Notes under the pieces: generated by a model | Told to the model about the DNA's origin: nothing | The model's input: only the letters and a program-made list of their open reading frames with translations | The model's database searches: none | In this document: positions 8,336 through 16,212 of the stretch, piece by piece | Layout: every line of letters begins with the position of its first letter | Position numbering within the stretch: position 1 is the stretch's first letter | Made by a program: the position numbers and the translations under genes | Assembly (NCBI GenBank): GCA_947259115.1 | Contig: CAMYKS010000008.1 | Location: 1-64,000, forward strand | Direction: 5' to 3' | Length of the DNA stretch: 64,000 nt | Source of the DNA: an uncultured Desulfobulbaceae bacterium | Lineage (GTDB): Bacteria; Desulfobacterota; Desulfobulbia; Desulfobulbales; BM004

Positions 8336-9217
8336 ATGTCCAGAATACGAAAAAAAATTGATAGAATAACTTCCCAGGCTACTCCGCACAGGGGAACTCT
8401 CTATGTAGTTGCGACGCCCATCGGCAACCTGGAGGATATAACTCTCCGGGCTTTACGTATTCTCAAGGAAGTAGACTGTATCGCAGCAGAAGATACGCGC
8501 CACACAAGAAAACTTCTCAACCATTATGGAATTTCCACTCCAACTTTGAGCTACTACAAGGAAAAAGAGCAGGAGCGTACTGCAGTCATCGTAAATAAGC
8601 TGAAAGAAGGCCAAAATATCGCACTGGTATCAGATGCGGGCACCCCAGGCATTTCTGATCCAGGTTCCATCCTGGTGCAAAAAGCAGTCGCGCTGAGCAT
8701 CAAGGTCGAACCAATTCCGGGACCCTCTGCTCTTACTGCAGCACTTTCTGTGGCTGGAATACATGACCAAGCCTTTGTTTTTCTAGGTTTTGCTCCGTCC
8801 CGGAAAAAACAGAGACAGGATCTTTTGCTTTCATTATGCCAGGAAAAAAGACATGTCATATTTTTTGAGGCCCCGCACAGGATTGAAAAATTTCTGTACG
8901 ATTGTCATGAAGTCCTGGGTGACCGCTCGGTTTTCTGGTCCAGGGAACTGACTAAAATCCATGAAGAACTGACCCATTCCAACCTGTCTGACCTTGTTAC
9001 ATCTGTAAAAGACAAAAAAATTAAAGGGGAATCGGTTTTCATAATAGAGGGAAGGCCTGATAAACCACCCCTTTCACAGGAAGAAATTGAGCAGGAGTTA
9101 CGGGAGTGCAAACTGGCAGGAGTAATGAGTCTGAAAGATGCGGTAAAGGCTGTAACCACAGAATATGATCTGTCCCGTTCTGCCGTTTACAACCTTGCCC
9201 TTAAAATCTGGCAATAA
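8336..9217 (+). CDS. rsmI: 16S rRNA (cytidine-1402 2'-O)-methyltransferase RsmI
   Basis: A 293-residue cytoplasmic SAM-dependent methyltransferase of the tetrapyrrole-methylase fold that adds the 2'-O-methyl group to C1402 of 16S rRNA. Family marks are LYVVATPIGNLEDITLRALR at residues 22-41, AAEDTRHTRKLLNHY, LVSDAGTPGISDPG and FFEAPHRI. The C-terminal helical part (SLKDAVKAVTTEYDLSRSAV) is also typical. Length is normal for the family. The start is an ATG with only a weak upstream ribosome site; residues before GTLYVV are variable in the family. It stands divergent from the metal operon and is probably monocistronic. Confidence 0.96.
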   Translation: MSRIRKKIDRITSQATPHRGTLYVVATPIGNLEDITLRALRILKEVDCIAAEDTRHTRKLLNHYGISTPTLSYYKEKEQERTAVIVNKLKEGQNIALVSDAGTPGISDPGSILVQKAVALSIKVEPIPGPSALTAALSVAGIHDQAFVFLGFAPSRKKQRQDLLLSLCQEKRHVIFFEAPHRIEKFLYDCHEVLGDRSVFWSRELTKIHEELTHSNLSDLVTSVKDKKIKGESVFIIEGRPDKPPLSQEEIEQELRECKLAGVMSLKDAVKAVTTEYDLSRSAVYNLALKIWQ

Positions 9218-9394
9218 TTTGAAATTGATTTATTTCCAACATTTCATCCAGTATCAAAGCGCTGGATAATTTATTCTGTTTCAGGATATAATAAAGTAAA
9301 AATCGGCGTTTTTTTGGCAACAGCTCCATGCAGCTAAGCCTTTTTTTATCCAGAAAAGACACACTGCCCTACCAATATGTTAAGGAGGTCATGC

Positions 9395-10372
9395 ATGGGT
9401 TTTCTCAGGGGTAAAACAATCTTACAAGTTACCCTGGCGGCAGTCCTTACCTGGACTGTTGTCATGGCCGGCTTACTTACCTGGAATATTAATGTTGAAT
9501 CAAAACAGACCATTGACCAGGCGACCCACCAATTACGTACATTCTTTCAAGAGTTCCTTTTGACCAGATTTTGGAATGCCATGCATGGTGGGGTCTATGT
9601 TAAAATTACCGAAGAAACACAACCCAATCCCTATCTTGATGTTCCTTTGCGCGACGTTACAACGCTGGAAGGAATTAAACTGACCAAGATGAATCCTTCC
9701 TACATGACCCGCCAGATTGGCCAGATTGCCGAGCAGCAGGGAAAGTTCCGCTTTCATATAACCAGCCTTAATCCGATACGGCCTGACAATAAACCGAATG
9801 CATGGGAAACAAAAGCCCTCAAAGTATTTAACACCGGTGCAAAGGAATTCTTTGAAATTATTGAAACAGATTCCATGGAGAAAGTTTTCAGCTATATGGG
9901 GCCTCTGTATATCGAAGAAGACTGCCTGAAATGCCATGGCAAATATGGTGTTAAGGTTGGCGATATCAATGGCGGCATCAGTATATCGATGCCGGCCGGA
10001 CAACTCATTGCTTCCCAGGATAAATATATATTGTTTCTCAGCGGCGCCTATTTTCTTCTATGGGTCTTGGGAATAATGGGCATGTATGCTGCTCACACCA
10101 GATTGAGCATTGAAGAGTCGAAACGTGAAAAAGCAATCCTGCAGTTGGAGGATGCCCTCGCTGAGGTCAAAAAGCTGAGCGGCCTGTTGCCAATCTGCAG
10201 CTCATGCAAGAATATCAGAGATGACCAGGGGTACTGGCTGCAGCTGGAACAATATATCAGCCAGCACTCCGAGGCGCAATTTTCACACTCCATCTGCCCG
10301 AACTGTGCCCAAAAACTTTACCCTGAACTGTATGAAAAAATTCAAAAGAAAAAGAAGCTATTGCAAAAATAA
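9395..10372 (+). CDS. Periplasmic heme-sensor (DUF3365) membrane protein with CxxC tail
   Basis: AGGAGG at 9383-9388 sits 6 bases before the ATG at 9395, so I prefer this to an in-frame ATG at 9377 that would precede the ribosome site. The 325-residue product has an N-terminal membrane segment, a periplasmic DUF3365/Tll0287-like domain with a CLKCH heme site at residues 177-181, a second membrane segment (about 208-228), a short coiled coil, and a C-terminal module GLLPICSSCKNIRDDQGYW ... HSICPNCAQKLYPEL. That CxxC/CxxC module is common at the ends of deltaproteobacterial PAS/response-regulator proteins and may bind zinc. No kinase or cyclase output is present, so it likely signals to a separate partner. 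Confidence 0.82.
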   Translation: MGFLRGKTILQVTLAAVLTWTVVMAGLLTWNINVESKQTIDQATHQLRTFFQEFLLTRFWNAMHGGVYVKITEETQPNPYLDVPLRDVTTLEGIKLTKMNPSYMTRQIGQIAEQQGKFRFHITSLNPIRPDNKPNAWETKALKVFNTGAKEFFEIIETDSMEKVFSYMGPLYIEEDCLKCHGKYGVKVGDINGGISISMPAGQLIASQDKYILFLSGAYFLLWVLGIMGMYAAHTRLSIEESKREKAILQLEDALAEVKKLSGLLPICSSCKNIRDDQGYWLQLEQYISQHSEAQFSHSICPNCAQKLYPELYEKIQKKKKLLQK

Positions 10373-10452
10373 CTTTGGATCATTTTTACATGTTGGATTT
10401 TCATAGTATACTCTTCCCAAAAATTCAAAAATCTTTAACAAGGGAGCTGATC

Positions 10453-11367
10453 ATGGACCGAAGAGATTTTCTGAAACAGGTTATGCTCTGGTCGGCAGGA
10501 ATAACCACGGCCATTCCAAGTTTTCAAATCGTACCGGAACTGCTGGCCATGGAAAAGCCATCCACAGTAGTCCATACCAAAGGCAAGGATTATTATGCAC
10601 TGGTCGCCCGGGTTCTGGAGCCCCTGGGCACCATAAGCAAATTTGTAAAAACCGGCGATCAGGTGGTAATTAAACCGAATATGGCCTGGGACCGCAATCC
10701 GGCCCAGGCTGCCAATACCCATCCCCAGGTGGTCAAAGCGCTGGTTGAGCTGAGCCTGGATGCAGGTGCCAATAAAATCATGGTATTTGACCGTACCTGC
10801 AATGAAGAGCGGCGCTGTTATGTAAACAGCGGTATCCAGGATGCATTGAAAACCGTAAAAAACAAACGGCTGAAAATCTACCATCCCGATACACGTAAAT
10901 TCGTACCCGTTGATATCAAGCAGGGTAAAGCAGTGAGAAGGCTTGAAATCTACAAGGATGCCCTGGAGGCTGACACATACATAAATGTCCCGGTCGCCAA
11001 GCATCATAGCCTGAGCAGGCTTACGTTGGGTTTAAAAAACAGCATGGGTGTTCTGGGCGGCAACCGTGGTCAGATGCACCATAATCTGGGCCAGAAACTC
11101 GCTGATCTGGCCACTGTGGTCAGACCAAAGCTTACCGTAATAGATGCGACCCGTATTTTGCTGCGCAACGGGCCCCAAGGCGGCGACACAGATGATGTCA
11201 AGGTCCTTGATACAATCGTGGCCTCGGCCGATCCGGTTGCCTGTGATGCCTATGCCACAACGCTTTTCGACCTGCAGCCCGAGGAGATCGACTCAACGGT
11301 TGCCGCATACAAATTGGGACTAGGTGAGATGGATCTTGCCAGAATGCAAATAATTCAGGCCGCATGA
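10453..11367 (+). CDS. Exported DUF362-family protein with twin-arginine signal
   Basis: GGGAG precedes the ATG at 10453, so I start there; the open frame runs 26 codons further upstream without a ribosome site. The 304-residue product begins MDRRDFLKQVMLW, a twin-arginine signal followed by a hydrophobic stretch, so it is exported folded, probably with a cofactor. The rest is a DUF362 domain (VVIKPNMAWDRNPAQAANTH, VAKHHSLSRLTLGLKNSMG, DATRILLRNGPQGG). The function of DUF362 is not established; members often neighbour iron-sulfur proteins. Only 4 bases separate it from a NapGH-like polyferredoxin, so the two probably work together at the membrane. Confidence 0.85.
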   Translation: MDRRDFLKQVMLWSAGITTAIPSFQIVPELLAMEKPSTVVHTKGKDYYALVARVLEPLGTISKFVKTGDQVVIKPNMAWDRNPAQAANTHPQVVKALVELSLDAGANKIMVFDRTCNEERRCYVNSGIQDALKTVKNKRLKIYHPDTRKFVPVDIKQGKAVRRLEIYKDALEADTYINVPVAKHHSLSRLTLGLKNSMGVLGGNRGQMHHNLGQKLADLATVVRPKLTVIDATRILLRNGPQGGDTDDVKVLDTIVASADPVACDAYATTLFDLQPEEIDSTVAAYKLGLGEMDLARMQIIQAA

Positions 11368-11371
11368 ATCC

Positions 11372-12943
11372 ATGAAGAAGAAAGGCGTTGCACTTCGACT
11401 CTGGCGCAGATTGAGCCAGGTATTTTGTTTTATTCTGTTTCTTTTTCTGTTTATAAAGACTGACTATTCCGGCGCCAATGATCTGCCCTATGCTGTGAAC
11501 ATCCTCTTCAGGATTGATCCCTTTCTGGCTGCCAGTGCTTCCCTGGCCACAAAAACACTGGTAACCCTTATGTGGCCTTCGCTTATCTTTATCGGTCTGA
11601 CTTTTTTTCTGGGCCGCTTCTTCTGCGGTTGGATCTGCCCCATGGGAGCTTTGCTTGACTCCACCCATGGACTTATACCCCATGTCCATGAGGGATATAA
11701 AACCCGGCACGAATCGTTAAAGTACTACCTGCTTGGCTTCCTGCTCATAGCAGCCTTTTTCGGCCTGCCTGCTGCCGGTTATTTTGATCCGTTTTCCATC
11801 CTGGTCCGCGGTCTGGCAATTGCCATATATCCTGCTCTGAATGTCCTGGCCACCTCTTTTTTCACTTTTACCTACCAGCAGATGCCCGCCTGGATCAATA
11901 TGGTGACAGAACCCCTGTATGGATTTCTCAAGGCAACCATTCTGCCCTTCCGGCAAAATCATTATGAGCTTGCCTTTATTTCGCTCTTCCTCCTGTTAAC
12001 CATCTTTATCCTGGAACGGCTGGAAAGACGTTTTTTCTGCCGCAATATCTGTCCTGTTGGCGCATTTTATGCAATTGTCGCCCGTTTTTCCCTGATGCGG
12101 GGCAAAGGCGGCACGAAATGCGGCAAGTGCAGGAACTGCATGTCTGTATGCCGCATGGGCGCCATTGATGAAGAACGGACCATTTCACCCCTGGACTGCA
12201 ACCTGTGCATGGACTGTGTGGATATGTGTCCAGGGAATAAAATATCCTTTAGTTTACAGCAAAAGGATGTTGCCAGGCCCGCCTTTAGACTCAGCCGGCG
12301 CACCTTTGTCAGCAGCCTGGCAGCAGGCGCCGCCCTGCCCTTTTTTCTTGACACCAGGACCATGGCCAAAAGGCCGGATCCTTTTCTGGTCAGGCCCCCC
12401 GGAGCCCTGCCGGAGAGTGAATTCTTAAGCAGGTGCGTGCGCTGCGGCGAATGCATGAAGGTATGCATCGGCAACGGCCTGCAGCCCACCTTTTTGTCCG
12501 CCGGATTGGAAGGCATATTTTCTCCACGTCTTCAGGCCAGAAGCGGCTATTGCGAGTTCAACTGCACCCTGTGCGGTCAGGTATGCCCGACCGGTGCCCT
12601 CACGGAACTCACTCTGAAACAGAAACATATTACAAAAATCGGCAACGTTTTTTTTGACAAAAACCGCTGTTTGCCTTATGCCAAGGGTATTCCCTGCATC
12701 GTCTGTGAAGAGCATTGCCCGACGCCTGACAAGGCTATCCTGTTCCGTGAGGCCCAGGTGCTGAACAGCAAAGGTGATACGGTCTTGGTCAAACAGCCCT
12801 ATTTGATCGATGAACGCTGTATTGGATGCGGCATATGTGAGGCGAAATGTCCGTTGCCGGGAAAAAGTGCGGTGCGGCTGACCAGTGGTGGGGAAAAGAG
12901 GAATCCCCAAAATGCGCTGCCGACACAAACCTTGCTGTACTAG
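11372..12943 (+). CDS. Membrane polyferredoxin, NapH-NapG-like fusion
   Basis: A 523-residue protein that combines two modules. Residues 1-270 resemble NapH: four membrane helices, the FFCGWICPMGA and FFCRNICPVGA motifs, and a two-cluster ferredoxin segment (CGKCRNCMSVC, CNLCMDCVDMCP). Residues about 305-510 resemble NapG: SRRTFVSSLAAGAALPFF looks like an internal twin-arginine-type signal, followed by CVRCGECMKVC, CEFNCTLCGQVCP, CIVCEEHCP and CIGCGICEAKCP, enough for about four more 4Fe-4S clusters. Expected to move electrons between the quinone pool and a periplasmic acceptor. It follows the DUF362 gene by 4 bases. Confidence 0.85.
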   Translation: MKKKGVALRLWRRLSQVFCFILFLFLFIKTDYSGANDLPYAVNILFRIDPFLAASASLATKTLVTLMWPSLIFIGLTFFLGRFFCGWICPMGALLDSTHGLIPHVHEGYKTRHESLKYYLLGFLLIAAFFGLPAAGYFDPFSILVRGLAIAIYPALNVLATSFFTFTYQQMPAWINMVTEPLYGFLKATILPFRQNHYELAFISLFLLLTIFILERLERRFFCRNICPVGAFYAIVARFSLMRGKGGTKCGKCRNCMSVCRMGAIDEERTISPLDCNLCMDCVDMCPGNKISFSLQQKDVARPAFRLSRRTFVSSLAAGAALPFFLDTRTMAKRPDPFLVRPPGALPESEFLSRCVRCGECMKVCIGNGLQPTFLSAGLEGIFSPRLQARSGYCEFNCTLCGQVCPTGALTELTLKQKHITKIGNVFFDKNRCLPYAKGIPCIVCEEHCPTPDKAILFREAQVLNSKGDTVLVKQPYLIDERCIGCGICEAKCPLPGKSAVRLTSGGEKRNPQNALPTQTLLY

Positions 12944-13135
12944 CTTCACAAAAAAACACCATGTAATCTAGTAAGGTTACCCGCTATTGTGGACTGATTC
13001 CCTATTATAGTAAATGATGTCAACATAGCACCATCTATAAACTGGCTCAGGCAGTTTTATAATTAACTTATACTGGCTGTCATCAAATTTGTGAGAAAAA
13101 AATAAACTAATGGATTGTCGGGCATACTCAAACCA

Positions 13136-13175
13136 TCACCTTCACACCTGTTAGTTCGTGCACCAATTACTACAG
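13136..13175 (+). repeat. Short dispersed repeat, copy 1
   Basis: CATCA--TTCACA-CTGT-AGTT-GT--ACCAATTAC is shared, with scattered differences, with 44217-44256 in the same orientation. The ACCAATTA end recalls the right arm of the TGTCAATC hairpins, so it may be a remnant of that family. It has no coding potential. Confidence 0.4.
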
Positions 13176-13297
13176 ATAAAGTTTTTAATTAGTTTTTCGT
13201 GAATCATTATTTCTTCACTCAAATAATAATTAGCATTTATCCCTCGATCCGTTGTCGGGATAAGAGATGCCGGCGTTTACCGCTTAACAAAAAGATC

Positions 13298-13340
13298 GAT
13301 GATTATTGGGTAACGACACTACCCAATGATTGACAGACAG
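13298..13340 (-). repeat. TGTCAATC hairpin element, copy A
   Basis: On the minus strand: TGTCAATC, then ATTGGGT - AGTGTCGTT - ACCCAAT (perfect 7-base arms at 13305-13311 and 13321-13327, 9-base loop), then AATCATCG. The arms are identical to those of the copy at 26841-26863, on the opposite strand, while the loop differs in three positions. Confidence 0.75.
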
Positions 13341-13709
13341 AGGTGGCATTTTTCCTTCAGTCTCCAACCTCTAACTTCTTTTTATTCAAAACTCTTTAGC
13401 TCACTTTAGGCATTTATACCCTGTCCTTAAAGGTGCTTAAAACTTCAGGCACTTTCTTTTAGCCACACCCCCCTTTTACTTGCAGATAATCATGCTTATA
13501 CTATAAATTATAAATACAAATGCCTCGTGAGGCTTCCTTTCTCCTCTCTCCTCTTAAACACCAGTCCAGAAGCCGACCGAGGCTTTTTCTTGATACGGCT
13601 CACCATAAGACCTTAATAAATGAAAAAATTGTCCTATACTGTTATTTTATGGTAGATTAGTAATCATTAGTTGTTTTTTATTCTCCCCTAACAAAATTGG
13701 GAGGCCGAT

Positions 13710-14675
13710 ATGCATAATCTCTTATGGCTGCAGGGAGCCAGCTGTGGTGGTGATACCATCTCCTTCCTCAATTCCGAACAGCCCTCTGCGCTTTCCTCGT
13801 TTGAAGTCCTGGACATCAATCTGCTCTGGCACCCTTTTTTGAGCCGGGAGCAGGGTAATGATGTTTTGCAGATCTTTGAAAATATCCTTTCAGGCAAAAC
13901 AAAGCTGGATATTCTCATCCTTGAAGGAGCAGTTCCCAACGGCCCGGATAATACCGGCAAATTCTTCATGTTCCATGGCAGACCTTTCCGTGACTGGCTT
14001 GCTGATTTCTGCAACCATGCGGAAGTGGTCATGGCGGTGGGCACCTGTGCAGCCTTTGGAGGCGTGGTCACAGGCCATGAAAACATCAACGAGATGAGCG
14101 GCCTGCAGTTCCTGCACAACCAAAAAGGGGGGTTGCTTGGCTCGGATTATGTTTCCAGAAACAAATTACCGGTGGTCAATGTCCCGGGCTGTCCTTCACA
14201 CCCGGACTGGATCGTTCAAACCATGACGGCAGTTCTGAAAGGCTGGCTCCATATGGACGATCTTGATGAGTTCCACCGACCAAAGGTATTCTTCAGCAAG
14301 CTCGCCCACCACGGATGTCCCAGAAATGAATATTACGAATTCAAGGCCTCGGCCGTGCGTTATTCCCAGCAGGGATGCCTCTTTGAATTCCTCGGCTGCA
14401 AGGGAACTTTGTGTGAATCAGACTGCAACGAGAGGCTGTGGCTGGGGCGGACCGGTAGCTGCACCCGGGGCGGCTTTCCCTGCATTGCCTGCACTTCGCC
14501 GCTTTTCCCTGACAAGCAGCGTCCGTATTTCAGCACCAGAAAAATTGGGGATGTCCCGGTGACCCTTCCCCTTGATGTGCCCAAAGCCTGGTTTGTGGGA
14601 ATTTCCGGTATGTCGAAGCTGGCCTGCCCGGAAAGATTAAAAAAGAATGCTGTCTCATCAAAATGGATAAGCTGA
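13710..14675 (+). CDS. Cytosolic [NiFe] hydrogenase small subunit, sensor-like
   Basis: A 321-residue electron-transfer subunit without a twin-arginine signal, so cytosolic. Cluster ligands are recognisable: C12 (ASCGGD), GTCAAFGG, NVPGCPSHPDW for the proximal cluster; HHGCPRNEYYEFKAS, LGCKG and CESDC for the distal one; GSCTRGGFPCIACTSPLFP for the medial one. The second proximal Cys of the usual CxxC is Asp15 here. Absence of an export signal and the RNEYYEFKAS segment resemble group 2 (HupU/HoxB, cyanobacterial HupS) and group 1h small subunits. With the large subunit and an adjoining PAS kinase, a hydrogen-sensing role fits best. GGGAGG precedes the ATG. Confidence 0.88.
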   Translation: MHNLLWLQGASCGGDTISFLNSEQPSALSSFEVLDINLLWHPFLSREQGNDVLQIFENILSGKTKLDILILEGAVPNGPDNTGKFFMFHGRPFRDWLADFCNHAEVVMAVGTCAAFGGVVTGHENINEMSGLQFLHNQKGGLLGSDYVSRNKLPVVNVPGCPSHPDWIVQTMTAVLKGWLHMDDLDEFHRPKVFFSKLAHHGCPRNEYYEFKASAVRYSQQGCLFEFLGCKGTLCESDCNERLWLGRTGSCTRGGFPCIACTSPLFPDKQRPYFSTRKIGDVPVTLPLDVPKAWFVGISGMSKLACPERLKKNAVSSKWIS

Positions 14676-14731
14676 CAAATAATATAACGCTATAAATAGA
14701 GAAAATTCTACAAACCACCCGTGGAGATATC

Positions 14732-16183
14732 ATGGCAACCCTCATTGCAATCGACCCCTTCAACAGGATCGAAGGGGATCTCCGTATTGAGATTGAAGTT
14801 GAAGACAATACAGTAATTTCCGCCAAGAGTTCCGGCATCATGTTCCGCGGATTTGAAAGGATTATGCCGGGCAGGTCTCCCATGGACGCTTTGGTTATTA
14901 CACCACGCATCTGCGGTATCTGCAGCGGCTCTCACGGAGTAGCGGCTGCCAAGGCCCTGGCCCAGGCCCAGGGAGCCGAGATGCCTGAAAACGGCTTTCA
15001 CATGAAAAATCTCATACTGGGCATTGAGGTGGTCATGAGCCACCTGAGCCATTTTTATCTCCTTTTTGCCCCTGACCTGGCCAGCCCGCGCTATAAAAAC
15101 TTAAGTGTATACGAAACCGTCAACCAACGCTTCACTGCCATGAGCGGCTCTTCGGTGGAACTTGCCTTGAAGGCCAGGCAAAGCGCCCTGGAAATTATGG
15201 GTCTGGTGGGCGGCAAATGGCCTAACAGCCTTGCGATTCATCCCACCGGCACCACCTCAACCATGAACCTCAGTACTTTAACCAGGACAATCGGCATCCT
15301 GAAGGAATTCCTCGACTTCCTGGAAAAGAAATTCCTGGGCTGCCCTTTAAATGAATGGCTTGACATAGACAGCTTTGATAAACTTTTACAATGGCAGGGA
15401 AATACGGTTCATCGTGAAAGTGACCTTGGTCTCTTTCTGACAACCTGTCTTGAAGCCGGTCTGGACAGAATCGGCAAGGGAGCGAACAGGTATATGAGTT
15501 ACGGCGGCTATGATCTGCCGGATGGGTCCAGTTGGCTGCCGGGCGGCTACTTTGACGGTAGAGTGCATCCCTTTGACCAGGCTCTCATCAAGGAGCATAT
15601 AGGATCATCCTTTTTCAGGGATGCTGTTGAAGCACGGCACCCCCTTGAAGGGGTCACCGCCCCGCTGGCAGATAAGAGTGGCGCATACAGCTGGGCCAAG
15701 GCGCCCCGCTACGACGGTAAAACTGTTGAGGTGGGCCCCCTGGCCAGGATGATTATTGCCGATGACCCATTGCTGACAGACATGATGCGCCAGATGGACT
15801 CGTCTGTAATGACACGTATGTTTGCCAGGCTGCGCGAAATGTGCCGGCTCATCAAAGAGATGTCCGGCTGGCTTGAAAAAATTAAACCGGCTGAACCCTT
15901 TTACGCCCTTCCTTCCAGCAGATTCACTGCAAATGGTATCGGCTTGACCGAGGCGGCGCGCGGCAGCCTGGGGCACTGGATGAAAATCTCCTCAAACCTG
16001 ATAGATAATTACCAGGTTGTAACACCGTCCGCCTGGAATATGTCACCCAGGGATGAAAACGGACAACCGGGACCGGTTGAGCAGGCCCTTACCGGTGTAC
16101 ATGTGGCTGACACCCAAGATCCTGTTGAGGTAAACCACATTATCCGTTCCTTTGACCCCTGTATGTCCTGCACTGTCCATTAA
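14732..16183 (+). CDS. [NiFe] hydrogenase large subunit lacking a C-terminal extension
   Basis: A 483-residue catalytic subunit. The Ni ligands are in RICGICSGSH (C61, C64) and DPCMSCTVH (C477, C480, H483). The protein ends exactly at that histidine, so there is no C-terminal peptide to be removed by a maturation protease; this is a known trait of regulatory hydrogenases such as HoxC and HupV. The residue inside the first CxxC is Ile where standard enzymes have Val (a gas-channel position that is Ile in regulatory hydrogenases); the second channel position remains Leu (HFYLLFAPD). No UGA replaces either Ni-ligand Cys, so it is not a NiFeSe enzyme. Starts 56 bases after the small subunit. Confidence 0.9.
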   Translation: MATLIAIDPFNRIEGDLRIEIEVEDNTVISAKSSGIMFRGFERIMPGRSPMDALVITPRICGICSGSHGVAAAKALAQAQGAEMPENGFHMKNLILGIEVVMSHLSHFYLLFAPDLASPRYKNLSVYETVNQRFTAMSGSSVELALKARQSALEIMGLVGGKWPNSLAIHPTGTTSTMNLSTLTRTIGILKEFLDFLEKKFLGCPLNEWLDIDSFDKLLQWQGNTVHRESDLGLFLTTCLEAGLDRIGKGANRYMSYGGYDLPDGSSWLPGGYFDGRVHPFDQALIKEHIGSSFFRDAVEARHPLEGVTAPLADKSGAYSWAKAPRYDGKTVEVGPLARMIIADDPLLTDMMRQMDSSVMTRMFARLREMCRLIKEMSGWLEKIKPAEPFYALPSSRFTANGIGLTEAARGSLGHWMKISSNLIDNYQVVTPSAWNMSPRDENGQPGPVEQALTGVHVADTQDPVEVNHIIRSFDPCMSCTVH

Positions 16184-16212
16184 CTTCAACTCTCTGGAGT
16201 TGCTGCAGCAAA

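Larger units (their letters stand above)
12944..13709. other. Long noncoding stretch before the hydrogenase genes
   Basis: About 770 bases with no convincing gene, A+T rich. It contains one member of the TGTCAATC hairpin family (13298-13340, minus) and a 40-base segment at 13136-13175 that resembles 44217-44256. The last 80 bases before the small-subunit ATG include T-rich sequence and GGGAGG. I see no clear sigma-54 or sigma-70 promoter, although one is expected here. Confidence 0.5.

Noticed and set aside
14732-16183. Possibility of a NiFeSe hydrogenase
   Set aside because: Both Cys codons of DPCMSC are TGT/TGC and no in-frame TGA occurs, so selenocysteine is not used here.
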